Assembly (NCBI GenBank): GCA_947561585.1
Contig: CANNZV010001845.1
Location: 85,412-149,411 of the forward strand
Source: Caprella mutica
Taxonomy: Eukaryota; Arthropoda; Malacostraca; Amphipoda; Caprellidae
DNA length: 64,000 nucleotides
Direction of reading: 5' to 3'
The notes under the pieces are model-generated. The model was not told the DNA's origin. It saw only the letters and a list, made by a program, of their open reading frames with translations, and searched no databases. Below are positions 38,646 through 51,584 of the stretch, in pieces (the first letter of the stretch is position 1; each line of letters begins with the position of its first letter). The position numbers were made by a program, and so were the translations under genes.

Positions 38646-40718
38646 GAACGATCACCATGAAAATGTGGTAACGAATTTATTCAATGTGAAATCAATATAT
38701 TAATTCGGTAGCGTGATTGTATGTGTATGTTGCTTACTGTAAAGTAGAGAGTGGTTTGTAAGCGAAGGTTCAACAACAATGAAACAACAACAATGAAACA
38801 ATTTATTCAAGAACACAATGAAATACAAATTAAAAAGATTACAATCATAATGAGTGACTAAAGTATTAGTGGAGAAAGTGTCAGTGGGGGAAGTGAAGAT
38901 GGGGGAAGTGAGGTGGAGGAACTGAAGTCGGGTAAGTGAAGGTAATCTGTGGAGCTAAAATATTACTTAGATTATGTAAGAGATTATATAGTGATAATAT
39001 TCAATGGATGAAATTAGCAGCAGCTACTTAAATAATTGTTTATATTGAATTTCGATATTTACCTTCCATAAATAAACTGTTTGTACGGATTAACTGACTG
39101 ACGCGATGTCTTTTTGTTGATTAGATCAAGACCAAAACCTAGTAGTCAATTTTCCAAGTCTGTGTATTTTGCAATTTCCCTGGGGTTCAGATAGAATTTC
39201 CTAACATTGGAACGACCCCTCTGCCAGGTAATTGAACAATACTGAAGTGTGCAATACAACAAACTAGCTATTATTCAAAATAAAAATGTCAACACATAGG
39301 TAAATTATGTTCTAGAAACTAAGAATTTATAATGAACTAATTTTTTGAATAGATTTGATAAATTATTATATGATTACTACAGTGTATATTAAGGTGAATA
39401 AAGACTCGCATTTATCTTTGTGTTCAATTGATGTCGGTTATCATAGAGTAAAGTCACAAAATAACTAAATGTGAATTAAATACCTGACTGAAATTTCTAT
39501 TGATTATTGAAAATCGCATCATTTTTTTTTAATATATTCATTGTATATATATATATATTCACAATAAATATATTTTAATATTCCACTCCATTTTTAACTT
39601 CTAACCTATTGAATTTTCATTCGGTATATATATCACAATTGGTAATCATAATTTTAGTCTCCATTGCTTCATCTCACTATTCAATGTTCCTTAATTTATT
39701 ATACTGAGAAGGGCTTCTCCCGATATCAATATTCAAATTAATATCATGATTGTCTTATTGTAGAATCATTCAATACTCAATAGAACATTTAATAATTAAA
39801 ATATGTCCATTTAATGTCAATGCATTTGCACTATTCGATTTTCCTCTAGTTGAACAATAGTATCAAATTATTCTCACACAAGTTAATATCTTTTTACTGA
39901 CATACAAAGATATTAATTGTGCAATAATGTGAATATCATTCCTTTCTGAAGATCAGGAAGGAACTCTACTTAGCAAAAATAATGGATATTAAAGGGACTA
40001 AGTGTTATGATAGATCCTTTACCTGTTACAATTTCCCAATTCTTTTCTCTGAAATTTATATAATAATATATGTGGTTCATCCATTGCTTGTAAGAGTAAT
40101 GTCCATTACATCCAATGTGTAAAACTCTACGGTGTTCGTCAACCAATCATTGGCCAGATAGTGGATACAAATATTAATTAATTTGATTGAGGTTTACACA
40201 GTATTATTAGGATGGCAAACTGATTTAATATTAATAACTGGATTCTGCTTAGTGAAACGCTGTCGAATTGTCGACTTTTAGTAATGTACATGTATTGTAT
40301 GTATGATATTTACATTAAATGTATATTTATGTTTGTATTTATGTATGTATGATATAAATGTATTTTTATCATATTCATAATGTTTCATATTAAAAGATAA
40401 TAAATATGAGCATATTTATTGGTATATAATAACAATACGAGTAAATAAATATTAATTATATTGGGAATTTCTTTTTCTAGACCAAATTGTTTTTGAGAAT
40501 ATAAATATAATTTTTGGTGATGCTGTTGTTACAATTTGAATTTCGATGCTTGAAGCCTCAAAATTCTCTTTCGAATGATTACCATTGAAAATTTATCTAC
40601 AAAATATGGAGTACTATACTAACATTATGCTTATTTCCTACTTAATCCGTTTTACATATAATACATTAGGATCTCGTGGACATGTTACTTATAATAACAT
40701 CAATTGCAGAGGAGAGAG
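38646..40718. other. No gene seen
   Basis: AT-rich. It contains a half copy of the 23604-23858 MITE at 39217-39268, a short purine-rich tandem stretch (GGGGGAAGTGAAGAT) near 38880-38940 and a (TA)n run near 39545. Confidence 0.45.
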
Positions 40719-40775
40719 CTGTGGTGGGGCCATAGAAGATTGAGGTTGGTCGTCACTCCTATTCTCCTACTGTTT

Positions 40776-41245
40776 CAGTTAAAAGTTTGTCCCTCGATAC
40801 GCACCTCTCAATCTCTTCATTTAGTTCAAACTAATACACTTCATACACTCCCACGCTAAGAGTCATTCAGTCAAAAGTTTGTCCCTCGATACGCACCTCT
40901 CAATCTCTTCATTTAGTTCAAACTAATACACTTCATACACTCCCACGCTAAGAGTCATTCAGTCAAAAGTTTGTCCCCCGATACGCACCTCTCAATCTCT
41001 TCATTTAGTTCAAACTAATACACTTCATACACTCCCACGCTAAGAGTCATTCAGTTAAAAGTTTGTCCCTCGATACGCACCTCTCAATCTCTTCATTTAG
41101 TTCAAACCAATACACTTCATACACTCCCACGCTAAGAGTCATTCAGTTAAAAGATTGTCCCTCGATACGCACCTCTCAATCTCTTCACTTAGTTCAAACT
41201 AATACACTTCATACACTTCCACGCTATAGAGTCATTCAGTTAAAA
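40776..41245 (+). repeat. 92-bp tandem repeat, 5 copies
   Basis: Units begin CAGTTAAAAGTTTGTCCCTC and end in CACGCTAAGAGTCATT. They are almost identical, with a few substitutions and a 1-bp change in the last unit. The array directly follows a MITE fragment (40719-40748) of the ATGGTGGGGCCATAGAAGA family. Confidence 0.95.
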
Positions 41246-42250
41246 TTCCTTTGAGGTCCCAAAGACACCAAGAATCCCGAATGCAAATTCCAGTTGGAAT
41301 TCTTCGGCTAAAGAATTTGCACCAGGAATTGAATGAGTTAAGAAGTGGGTTGACGAAAAGGAGAAAATTCATTTGAGTTAGTGAAAGCGAGAGAATGAAA
41401 GCATTGGAGCAAGTGAAGATAACGGACCAGGGTCCATTATCTCTATTTCGTTAAACTGTGGTCCGTTATCTTTACTTCATTAAAGTCTTGACCATTATAT
41501 TTAGTTACCTATTGGTTAAATTCTTAATATTTATACAATAATTGGAATTGAAATAATATTTTAGAATCGTAGATACTATAATAAAGGATTTAAGCTGAAT
41601 TTGTTTTCCTTTATTTAATTAATTATTCTTCGCCACTTTGAAATAGATCGTTCATATTACTATGAAGAAATGCAGCCGATATATACATTAATATTTTATA
41701 ATCATTAATATTATCATTTATTAGGTTGTACGTTTATAAAAACTAAAGGAAATATTAATTAAAACTACTGGAAACTACGTGGGTTTTCCATCAATTCTTT
41801 CAATTAAATTATTTCATGTTCGTTATCTTTACTTGGTCAATTTCTGGCCCGTTATCATTCCTTGCTCCAAAGCATTTTTTCTAGTAACCAATTTGATATT
41901 TTAAAACACTTTAATTCATCGTAATATGAAAATTTCAATTTATCAATTATCATTCATTTTTTTAGCTCTGTAATATTTTTGATATTCAAAATAGGAATAT
42001 ATTACTCCATCCATTGTTATCTGATAATTTTGCAATTTTTCAATGATTATTAAAAATGTATTAATTATTCTTAACATAATATAGACTATGATGAGATTTT
42101 TACATACAGATTATTATTAGTAATTTTTTAATTTTATATAATTGAATTTAAATGAGACAAATCATATTGTTTATGACCCTGTAATATTTCATCAAACTCC
42201 CACCTGAAAAAAAATGAAACCTCCTGATTCTTCTATGGCTCTACCGGTGC
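41246..42250. other. No gene seen; contains one inverted-repeat element
   Basis: AT-rich apart from the element at 41397-41878. Confidence 0.45.
41397..41878. mobile_element. Inverted-repeat element, ~480 bp
   Basis: The left text GCATTGGAGCAAGTGAAGAT leading into AACGGACCAG opposes CTGGCCCGTTATC and CCTTGCTCCAAAGCATT on the right. Both arms contain extra copies of GATAACGGACC or its complement, so the arms are themselves repetitive. Confidence 0.7.
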
Positions 42251-43265
42251 TAGGACGTTTCGTTACTGGACGTTTCGTACCCGGATGTTCGTACCCGAAC
42301 GTTTCGGACCAGGATGTTTCGTTACCGGACGTTTCGTTACTAGGACGATTCGTTACCAGATTTATTTGATTTCTGTTTTCATTTCCAGACAAACGCTTTT
42401 TTGAATTTGAAATGAGTTACATGCTACATATTGTACCAATCCTATACATTTTTAATATATATTTAAATATGTATTACATTTTTTCACCCAATAATTAAAA
42501 AAAAATTTTTTACCCCAAATCACCGGAAATGTTCGATCATATTAGAAAATAGTGTATGGGAATTAAAATAGTAAATTATATAGTCTTTTCTTTTATGGCC
42601 TAAAATATGTATTACCTTTGCAAATTTGCAGAGGGTTATGTTTTTTAATTATGTTATTTTACTTCGGTAACATGTAACATCTGGTTATTGGATCTTTACC
42701 CTAACGTTAATTTTATTTCGGAATTATCAAAAACAAAAGATTTTCCCAATGTAGGCAGTAAAGAAAAGTTTGAGTTATCGGACTGAACCACATTTTCGAT
42801 CTTATGAAGAAAAATAAAATAGATTTATTGTTATTAACTTCTATATAGATTAGTATTCATGATATTTTCAATTGCAACTTTTCTAATCAAAGACAGTAAG
42901 AGATGATTCTTAATTTTAGTCCCCCTGATTATAATCAATATATAACCAGATACTTAGAAAATTAATCAAATGTATGATAAACCATATAATTCAAAGTAGT
43001 ATAAATTCTTAAATATATGGGATTGGTATATTAAAGTCTGCTACCCATAACAAATAAGAAAATACCTTTCCAGGTTTAAAAAAAAAACGAAAAATTTGAT
43101 GACGAAACATCCTATGGTAACGAAACGTCCTAGTAACGAATCGTCCGTTAACGAAACGTCCGGTAACGAAACGTCCTAGTAAAGAATCGTCCGTTAACGA
43201 AACGTCCGGTAACGAAACGTCCGGTAACGAAACGTCCGGGTAAGAAACGTCCAGTAACGGAACGT
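42251..43265. mobile_element. Foldback-like element 2: inverted arms of 15-bp tandem units
   Basis: The left arm (42251-42359) is built of GGACGTTTCGTTACC-type units; the right arm (43101-43265) of the complement, GGTAACGAAACGTCC. Unit length is again 15 bp although the sequence is unrelated to foldback element 1. The interior of about 740 bp has no supported gene. Confidence 0.85.
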
Positions 43266-43889
43266 TATTATTATTGTTAATTACTGTTCAATAATAAGTT
43301 GAAGGCTGTTTTACTATCCTCCATATTTATGTTCATCTCGTCCGTTTCTTATCTTTCAATTTACCTAAAATGATTGAAATGAACTAATGTCCACCAAACT
43401 AATCGGAATAATTTCAAATTGTGAAATTTTACATTTTTCTTTCCTTGTAACTTTCTAGTAGTTTCTAGTTGAAAATGCAACTGGAAAAGAGGTATTATAG
43501 CTAGTTGTAAATGTAATAATATAATTATGAAGAAATAATATTTTTTTCACTTATTATATGTAAATGTTAATCATTCCAATTATAACATTATCTCATTGAA
43601 TTCCTTTTCAAAATTACCATTCTAACATGTCACCAGTGAATCAAAAACATCACTTCATAATAATAACATCAATTTACAGTCACTATCTAATTTCCCAACA
43701 TTCAAACTAACTAATTTTCCAATCGCCAGAGAATCACCGCAAAGATCAAAGACTGAATACTCTCTAACTATCATCAGCGTATTTTTGAATAACTGCCTCA
43801 GCATGAATATCACCAATTACACAACATAATGAGGCACTTCATGAAAGAGTATTAGAAAAATATATTATTTAGGTGCTCTGTTAAGTTAT
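43266..43889. other. No gene seen
   Basis: AT-rich. Confidence 0.4.
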
Positions 43890-44075
43890 GCAAGGTTACA
43901 TTATTACAATACATTGCAATACATATATACATATGTACTTCGTTACATTAATACAATACATATGTACTTCGTTACATTATTACAATACATATGTACTTCG
44001 TTACATTATTACAATACATATGTACTTCGTTACATTATTACAATACATATGTACTTCGTTACATTATTACAATAT
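43890..44075 (+). repeat. 29-bp minisatellite, ~6 copies
   Basis: The unit is TACTTCGTTACATTATTACA followed by ATACATATG. The two overlapping plus frames of about 65 codons are repeat products. Confidence 0.93.
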
Positions 44076-45977
44076 GTGCGAGGCGTGATTTTTCATTGCT
44101 CTGTAAATTAACTATAGTTAATTATTATTATTCCTATACACTGAGTAGTTGCTAATAGTATTTTTACATTTTTTCTATATAATTACTTTAATTTTCGATA
44201 ATTTAATATTTTGTACGTAAAACGTTAGTGCTAGAATGGCAATTCCAGTACCGGTAAAACTCTAAAACTAAACAGTTTTGGGATTATTGTTGTGCATATT
44301 TGAAAGATTTGATTTGAATAAGTGTAGATTGCTGGAAAAATAGGTAAGAACAATTAGTGGTATTGTTTAAATAATTAATTTGTTTCTATTTATAATAACT
44401 TTCTATAGCTAGGATAGTCCTATTTATATTTGCTTGTCATCTTTGTTTGCAATACGTATTTACTTAAATTTGTTCATATGAGACGTACATTTGAATTTAA
44501 ACTTTGATTATTCTTATTAAATTTAACGTAGCTATACTGCATCCTTTATTGATTTAAAAAAGGCATTTATTACCCTGCACTTTGCAATTGATAAATTATC
44601 AGTAAATCTTAGTTAAACAATTTAAATTAGTCTACCTTAATTACCTCGTTCAATTTTCTATAGATATTGTAATACCTAAAATTTATAAATTAGTCTGCCT
44701 GTCGAACTTTAAAATTGTAGCTATATCAGTATGTTGATTTAATATATTTGTAGGTAGGTACCGTGTTGTCTCCATGTCCCATGTTTAAGAAGAAAGAAAT
44801 AAACCTTACTCTACAAGTCTTTCCACTTCTACTGATAAATCAAAAGGAATTTAGCACGCGTACCTAAAATAAAATCTGCTTATCAGTGAAAATTAAAAAT
44901 TCATCAATGAAAATTCGACTATGAATAGCTTCATCGGTAAATTACAAAAATTAAAACCATGAATTCATCAGTGTTTAAAAATTTAAGTGGATGAATTCAA
45001 TACAGTGAATTAATAGAATTATCATTAATTGCATCAATTTAAATTCTTAGAGGAAAATGTAGGTATGTTTTAATAGCAATGTTATCTAAAATGTGTTTGT
45101 GTTTCGTTCATACGTTAAGCCATTCAAAAAGAGAACAAAAATCTTTGATTCGTTACACGGGTTATAAAAACAATATAAAAAGATGCAAATGCTAATATGT
45201 TAATGAATTGAATAGAAATACAACTCTATGGAAAATATAATAAGTAAATAACTTCAGTTGAATAAAAAATCTTTAATTCTGTACAATTGAAAATATTAAT
45301 CTTTTTTTATAATATTATATATAATTTTTATTTTTATATATAATTAAAAATAAAAAACATCAAGAAACAAAAAACATATTGAAAAACATATCATAAATAC
45401 TATTTACATTTTTCAAAGACTGTTTTTCCATTAACAACAAGAAGAATAAAATCTTTACAGAAAAAAATGAAAATATTTAATAAATAATGGAGATGAGAAT
45501 AAATATTTGGCAATACTTTTTGCTAATATTCTATGTTCACTCACGGGTAACACTGGCATTATAAATAAATATAGTCCATAAATCAGTTTCCATGTGAATA
45601 TCATTTAAATAGTCACTCCTGTACAATATTGTTCTTTTCTAACCATCAACTTGAGAGATCTTCAGATTCTCAACATTCAAAACTTTCTGTCATTATTTGT
45701 TCCATTGTTAACACAAATGACAAAACAATCCTTGGGAACAACCAGAAGAGTGAGATATGCATTCCTGTATACCTAGTGCATGGCCCTCTCTTTCGATGCC
45801 TTCTTCTCTTCATGTCTCATTGAATCACTTAGTTGTGGAAAAGGACAACTCTTAAACAATAGTAATACTATATTAAAGCAATAGTATTCCAAACAATAGT
45901 AATAGGAAAATAAATAACCTAACGTAAGAAAAAAAAACATCTCATGATGAGGTTTGTTGTCTTAATTTGATTCTCAC
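44076..45977. other. No gene seen
   Basis: Almost 2 kb of AT-rich DNA with diffuse repetition of TTCATCAGTGAAAATT-like text near 44880-45000. No gene is supported. Confidence 0.4.
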
Positions 45978-46217
45978 TTAACCCTTTTGCGCCGAATGGG
46001 CTAAATATGTCCCACTAATAACATTCATATTCTATTGGGATATATTGTCCCAATAGTCTGTGATGTACATTACTGGTGGGAAATATTGTCCCATCATAAG
46101 TTTGATATAAACACTTTATCAATAGATTAAAATAAGATACAAATACATAAATATTATTAAAAAAACTTTATTATTACTCATAATGAACTCAGAAAAAAAT
46201 CGGAGCGAAAGGGTTAA
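45978..46217. mobile_element. piggyBac-like MITE, 232 bp plus TTAA
   Basis: TTAA flanks both ends (45978-45981, 46214-46217). The termini CCCTTTTGCGCCG and CGGAGCGAAAGGG are inverted. The interior repeats ATATTGTCCCA and TGGGACAATATT-like strings. TTAA plus CCCTTT ends is the piggyBac-type signature. Confidence 0.88.
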
Positions 46218-46494
46218 GAGTAGATGAAGTGAGAGAAATAGAACTGTACGTTCAAAGTCGTGCAAAGCTTTCAAACGAAAGCGTACTGAGTATAGCTGTT
46301 GTTTCTCTTAGAGGTTATAAGAACAGATTCAGGCTTTCGAACACTTTGAAAAGTTTGTATTTGGATTGAATGTATTCATGACGAGTTGAAAATTACAATA
46401 TATTATGAATTTTAATATAAACATATACAAGCTATGTTACCATTGATAATTAAACCCAGTTTATAAACGGCATTAAATATTTGATTCGTTTTAA

Positions 46495-46700
46495 CTCGGA
46501 TGAGTTAACGTAAACACTAACGTTCACAATGTGTGTTTACTCTGCGTAAACACCAATGTTCACAATGTGTGTCCACTCAGTGTAAACAATAATGTTCACA
46601 ATGTGTGTTTACTCTAAGTTAACGCTATTGTTCACAATGTGTGTTTACTCTAAGCTAACACCAATGTTCACAATGTGTGTTTACTCTGAGTTACCAAAGA
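46495..46700 (+). repeat. 36-bp tandem repeat, ~5 copies
   Basis: Units share GTTCACAATGTGTGTTTACT followed by variable CTAAGTTAACGCCAAT text. Confidence 0.92.
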
Positions 46701-46899
46701 GTGGTTTAACTCCCCCTAGCGGCTGGTTGTGGTTTATTTTCAGTGTTTGCATTAATGTGTACCTCTCCATTCACCTGCGTCCCTGAAGTCAACTTACAGT
46801 CCTTAAATGTCACATAGAGAGAATATTTACTGGTGAACTGATATCTGAATTAGTAGAGGGGCACAGAGAGAAAGTATGGTGATGCTTTTAAGATTAGGA

Positions 46900-47660
46900 A
46901 GGGGAAGTTATGGTGGGGTCATAGAAGATTAAGAGAAAAACTTATGGAGGGGCCAAAGAAGAATAAAACAGTTATACCCAATTGAAAAAAGATGGAGATT
47001 CGTGGTAACGGTTAAGCCGATCGGAACAGTCACAATTACAGTCAGGGAGCTACGAGAGCGCAGCGTGGGAGCCTAAGTTCTGTTCCGGCCCAACTGCAAA
47101 GAAAGAAATACTCTGTGCACCTGCTCATATTTGTCCAGCGCGGTGCTTAACTGCGGATATAACCGCAGTTAACTATAACCAAAACTGTCATAATAGTAAT
47201 ATAATATTAAAGTCGTTGCTACGGGCCGCGCAGCTGCAGTTAGGCAGTGCGGTAAGCAAATAGGAGCAGGTGCGCAGAGTAGTTCTGCGCAGTTAAACCG
47301 GAGTAGAATTAGCCCCCAAAGCGGTCAGTTTGGCTCCCATGCTGCATTCTCGTTGCTTTCTGACTGCCACGATGACTACTCAGATCGGCTTAACCACTGC
47401 CTCGAATCTTTTTCTATTTTCAATTGGTTAGTGTGGCCGTATTTGTAATATTAAGTGGAAAAGATATGGTGGGGACATAGAAGATTTTTAAGAGGGAAAG
47501 TTATGCTGGAGCTATAGAAGATTAAGAGAGAAAATTATGGTGGGTATTGCACTTTATATGACCCATCTATAATTTCAACTTTGGGTGAAAGAGAAAATTA
47601 CAGTGGAACCATAGACGATGAGGTTGGATCTTACCATAACTTTCTCTCTGGATTGTTTAC
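46900..47660. mobile_element. Cluster of ATGGTGGGGCCATAGAAGATT repeats
   Basis: Six or so diverged copies of TTATGGTGGGGCCATAGAAG followed by ATTAAGAGAGAAA lie on both sides of an inserted MITE (46977-47428), and the cluster ends with an inverted ACCATAACTTTC. It was interrupted by that insertion. The class is unknown. Confidence 0.65.
46977..47428. mobile_element. MITE with ~100-bp inverted termini, TA-flanked
   Basis: Both ends read CCAATTGAAAA inward and the arms match well to GCAGCGTGGGAGCC, about 100 bp; GGTTAAGCCGATC is shared exactly. TA flanks it (46975-46976, 47429-47430). It is richer in G+C than its surroundings and has a further inner GCGCAGTTAA/TTAACTGCGG structure. A TA target suggests a Tc1/mariner-type mobiliser. 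Confidence 0.82.
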
Positions 47661-48209
47661 AAAATGAATTAATAAAAGAGAAATTGTAGAATTAATTTGA
47701 ATGTTAATTGAATATTAAGCGGTACCCGTTAAATAAAGTGTTGAACTGAATATTTTTTCTCTCATATCTTAGAATATAAAATTGAAAATTATAACTTCAT
47801 CTCTTGCTTCAGTAATTCATTTCATCCCTATCAATTCTTTTATAATAAACTGTTTCAAACATTAAAGTGATATATGGCCCATCCATTAGTTATAGGGCGA
47901 AATGAAAGTAATGGGGCATCTTTTTCTTATCTTTATTACATAGAAAGTTTCCAGTGGAAGGAAAGTTTTTAGCAATATTTTTATCCTGATATTTGCCAAG
48001 CTATAAGCTTCTTACACCAGATAATGGTAGCTTAGGGTACAGTCTCTAATCCCTACTTACCAACTCTCGGATGTATTGACTAGAAACTCACTTAATATTA
48101 TCTCAAACTGAGGCAAAGGAAATGGAACTCTATTTTAACTCTGAATATTAACCTTAAACAATTTTAATAGTTCTTACTTATATTTTTTACTTTAAATAAT
48201 GTATCATAT
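47661..48209. other. No gene seen
   Basis: AT-rich. Confidence 0.4.
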
Positions 48210-48820
48210 GTGGTTTGGTCATTTATACTCGTATCTGGTCATTTATACTCGTATCTGGTCATTTTTACTCTTATCTGGTCATTTTTACTCTTATCTGGTC
48301 ATTTTTACTCTCATCTGGTGATTTATACTCTTATCTGGTCAGTTATACTCGTATCTGGTCATTTATACTCTTATCTGGTCATTTTTACTCTTATCTGGTC
48401 ATTTTTACTCTTATCTGGTCATTTTTACTCTTATCTGGTCATTTTTACTCTTATCTGGTCAGTTATACTCGTATCTAGTCATTTATACTCGTATCTGGTC
48501 ATTTATACTCGTATCTGGTCATTTTTACTCTTATCTGGTCAGTTATACTCGTATCTGGTCATTTATACTCTTATCTGGTCGTTTATAATCGTATCTGGTC
48601 ATTTTTACTCTTATCTGGTAATTTATACTCTTATCTGTATACTCTTGTCTGGTCATTTATACTCTTATCTGGTCATTTTTACTCTTATCTGGTCATGTAT
48701 ACTCTTATCTGGTCATTTATACTCGTATCTGGTCATTTTTACTCTTATCTGGTCAGTAATACTCATATCTGGTCATTTATATTCTTATCTGGTCATTTTC
48801 TCCCCTAACTGGTCATTGAA
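48210..48820 (+). repeat. 20-bp minisatellite, ~30 copies
   Basis: The unit is ATTTTTACTCTTATCTGGTC with T/A and T/G variants. The 211-codon plus frame is a repeat product. Confidence 0.96.
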
Positions 48821-49204
48821 GTCCTATTCTTTTCAAGTCGTTTAGTTCCAATCGGCAACAACTGAGAAAAGGTAAAGTTTTTAAATCTGAATACTTTTAC
48901 TCACACTCTTCAGTCTATGACAGTATTCTTATTATTTAGCAATTATTCAAAAAATTTAGTAAATGATACTTTATGTAAGCTTTCACGTTTATGGATTTAA
49001 TCAGAGGTGAAAGTGAAATAAAGAAATGTGATTACAAGTGCATTAATTGTTACAAAGTGATAACTAAAGGCAAAGAATTTATTTATTACATATATTTGTT
49101 GGAAAAGAAACATACCATTAAACAGAACACTAAATTATTTATTGTTGATGCGAATATTCGAATCTTTCTCGTATATACCTCCACAAACTGTGTAAGGTTA
49201 TGTT

Positions 49205-49420
49205 TTGGTGGGCATTTATTCATTTATTTGTAACCTTGTTAATCGCATAACTCAAAATGTATTCAACTTGTTTGCCTGAAATTAGGTGAAATGATTGGTC
49301 ATTATCCAGGAACTACTTTATTTGATTTTGGAAGCGATCAGATCAAAGGTCAAGGTCATTTATAAACTGCGGCGAAGGTATGTGCTCTAAAAGTGCCCGT
49401 TATCTGGTTTCCAAATGGAT
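49205..49420 (-). repeat. Inverted partial copy of the 0.3-0.85 kb repeat
   Basis: The minus strand reads the block found at 300-560: CGGGCACTTTTAGAGC, then AAATGACCTTGACCTTTGATC, TTCCTGGATAATGACCAATC and so on. This shows the repeat of the 1-7 kb region is dispersed. Confidence 0.85.
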
Positions 49421-49581
49421 TATTATTTCATCACTAATAATGTATTATTAATATAATTGAGTTGATTCGTTTTAATCAAATAAATTTAATGAAATAAAGT
49501 ATAATTAGACCTATGACTTATATAGATTCAAAATAAAACATTGTATAAACAAATATCAAGATGGGTAAGTTTTTAGTTTTT

Positions 49582-49685
49582 GAACGGTTGAACATTTTCG
49601 ATCACGTAATTTTAATCAATATACCATAAGGCAAATTTTGTTCATCATATTTTATACTTACATGATCGGAAATGTTGAACCGTTC
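49582..49685. mobile_element. 104-bp hairpin, probable MITE
   Basis: GAACGGTTGAACATTTTCGATCACGTAA opposes TTACATGATCGGAAATGTTGAACCGTTC, 25 of 28 paired. No target duplication was settled. Confidence 0.7.
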
Positions 49686-50154
49686 TGTAAGTCGGAATAA
49701 TTAACCTAATGTGATAATCTCTAGTTATTACACATGATAATCCCATAAAAATCCATCCAAATGACAGTCACTAGTCTCCCTCTCATTAGGTATTATAATC
49801 TTCACTCTCCTCCATTGAACAAACTCATTGCAACCTATTAAATGCTCTCATTATCAGGTTTTTAATTAGTGAAGCAGATTGCAGCATCGATAGGTATGAA
49901 GTCATAAAATTTAACATCAAGTGCCAAAATCCTGAGAAAATAGAATTGCTGAGCTTTAAAGATAAAAACTCCATTTAACTTTTGACTTTTAACAACTGAG
50001 GCGATTTGAAAATAAGAATTTAAAGATTTTATAGACTTGCTTTCACTTTAAACGATTTTAAAGCAAGACTGTTTTACTGATTATGATGTGTTACTTTATA
50101 TTTAATTTGATTTCAGTTATTGATTTATTATAATATATTATAAATGCCTAATGT

Positions 50155-50176
50155 ATCTCTCTCTCTCTCTCTCTCT
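50155..50176 (+). repeat. (CT)n microsatellite
   Basis: About eleven CT units in a row. Confidence 0.95.
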
Positions 50177-50229
50177 ACATCAGTTTATAAAATAAAACTA
50201 TATTATTTTTTAAATTTTTTAGATTAGCA

Positions 50230-50603
50230 TTAACCCTAATGTGTTTGACGTGTGATTTCTAGGCACATTTTTTTTTAATTACTTTATATTTATCATGTCA
50301 TTCCATTAGATTCACCAGCCTTTCTTTTCTTCGTTCCTACATAAATATCAAATATATTCTTGTATTTAAAAGTTAAAAGATATTTATGTGTCCGCGTAAA
50401 TCAGCGTAAAATATAAAATTAATTGTATTGTGGTGACGTGAGGCAACTCAACAAACTTTCATCCACGTTTTCATGGAGAACAGACACATGCACGAGCTGT
50501 GATTGGGTTACACTCCACCCAATAACAGCTCTCTGCATTTTTTTTTTGACATATATAGTCAAACTTTCCATTTAATTCTTATAGTCAAACTCATTAGGGT
50601 TAA
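50230..50603 (+). mobile_element. piggyBac-like MITE, copy 2
   Basis: TTAA at both ends (50230-50233, 50600-50603). The termini CCCTAATGTGTTTGAC and GTCAAACTCATTAGGG are inverted. The interior is homologous to 18801-19263 in opposite orientation, so these are two copies of one family. Confidence 0.88.
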
Positions 50604-50619
50604 TTGCATCTTGCATATT

Positions 50620-50731
50620 ATAGCTATCGTATCTACACTACTATAGTAATCGTATCTAGGATAATATAGCAATCGTAACTAGGATACTATAGCAATCGTA
50701 TTTAGGAAACTATAGCAAACGTAACTAGGAT
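50620..50731 (+). repeat. ~31-bp tandem repeat, 4 copies
   Basis: Units of TATAGCAATCGTAACTAGGA with short variable joints; related text (ATAGATACGGTA) occurs near 14070-14140. Confidence 0.8.
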
Positions 50732-51492
50732 AAAAATTCTAGCTCTTCCATTAAGTTGTCATTAAAGTCCATTTTAATTGGAAAAAGGACTAATTTTGTT
50801 CATATTCCTTCATTGTGCAAACATTCAAGTAAAATTAACAAAGTGTAATATAATATATAAATTATTGATGATCTTAAAACCTAAATGTTCCGGTGTGATA
50901 TAAATTGTTTGATATTGAACTCTTAAAGCCAATATGCAAGTACAGTTTATATGTAAGTGTTTACATAAATAGATAATAACTTGCTTGATACACTTGGCAA
51001 ATTTTGGAAGAAATTTATTTGATTTATTTGTCAATATTTTCCATCAATTTCAGTTGATAAATTTCTTATATGAAATTCAAACTTATCTTAACAATTTTCT
51101 TTGTGTACTCACAGAAAAAATGTGTCACGTTCAGGTGTTGCAGGTTTACTCTATAGTTTATTTTGTCACACAAGCGAGGTATTGAAACACTTCCAAACTC
51201 CTGAAACAAACGAGGAAATAAAAGTTATAATATGATGCAAATAATTAGTAAATTGTCCTATTTCTTTGACACCATGCTTGAAAACCCTGATCATCTCTGA
51301 TTGAGTGTAATTTATATACACAATCGAATAAACTTTAAAGGTCCCCTCCACTCTATTTTATTTCTCTATTCATTACTACTAAGGCTACTGATTATAGAAC
51401 TGCAAACCATTTCAAATTTGATTCACTACTTATATTATATCATTCAATTTGATTTATTCCTGTGTTTTTCCTTTTAACCTCTTAATTTTAAC
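50732..51492. other. No gene recognised
   Basis: Several 60-70 codon frames on both strands (50825-51351) overlap one another and contain no motif I know. Confidence 0.4.
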
Positions 51493-51556
51493 GGAAGAGA
51501 AACATCAAACACTTTTTGAATAATTCAAATCCATAATAAGCTTTTAGATATTTTAT
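51493..51556 (+). repeat. ~64-bp direct repeat, left copy
   Basis: The core TGAATAATTCAAATCCATAA and following text through TTTTAGATATTTTAT recur with about 85% identity at 60669-60731, in the same orientation. The two copies bracket the region of the foldback arms and the Rep/recombinase genes. Confidence 0.85.
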
Positions 51557-51584
51557 TTCTACTTCTACTACATATATTCTTCTA

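Larger units (their letters stand above)
48821..50229. other. No gene recognised
   Basis: AT-rich. It includes an unassigned 80-codon frame at 48991-49233, the dispersed repeat at 49205-49420, a hairpin at 49582-49685 and a (CT)n run at 50155-50176. Confidence 0.4.

Noticed and set aside
36607..40135. Inverted pair GAACACCGTAGAGTTTT at about 36612 and 40123
   Set aside because: The match is only about 24 bp, has no target duplication and no further arm homology, so I could not support an element of 3.5 kb.
48991..49233. 80-codon Cys-containing frame
   Set aside because: It has no recognisable domain, lies next to a dispersed repeat, and its base composition is that of the surrounding DNA.
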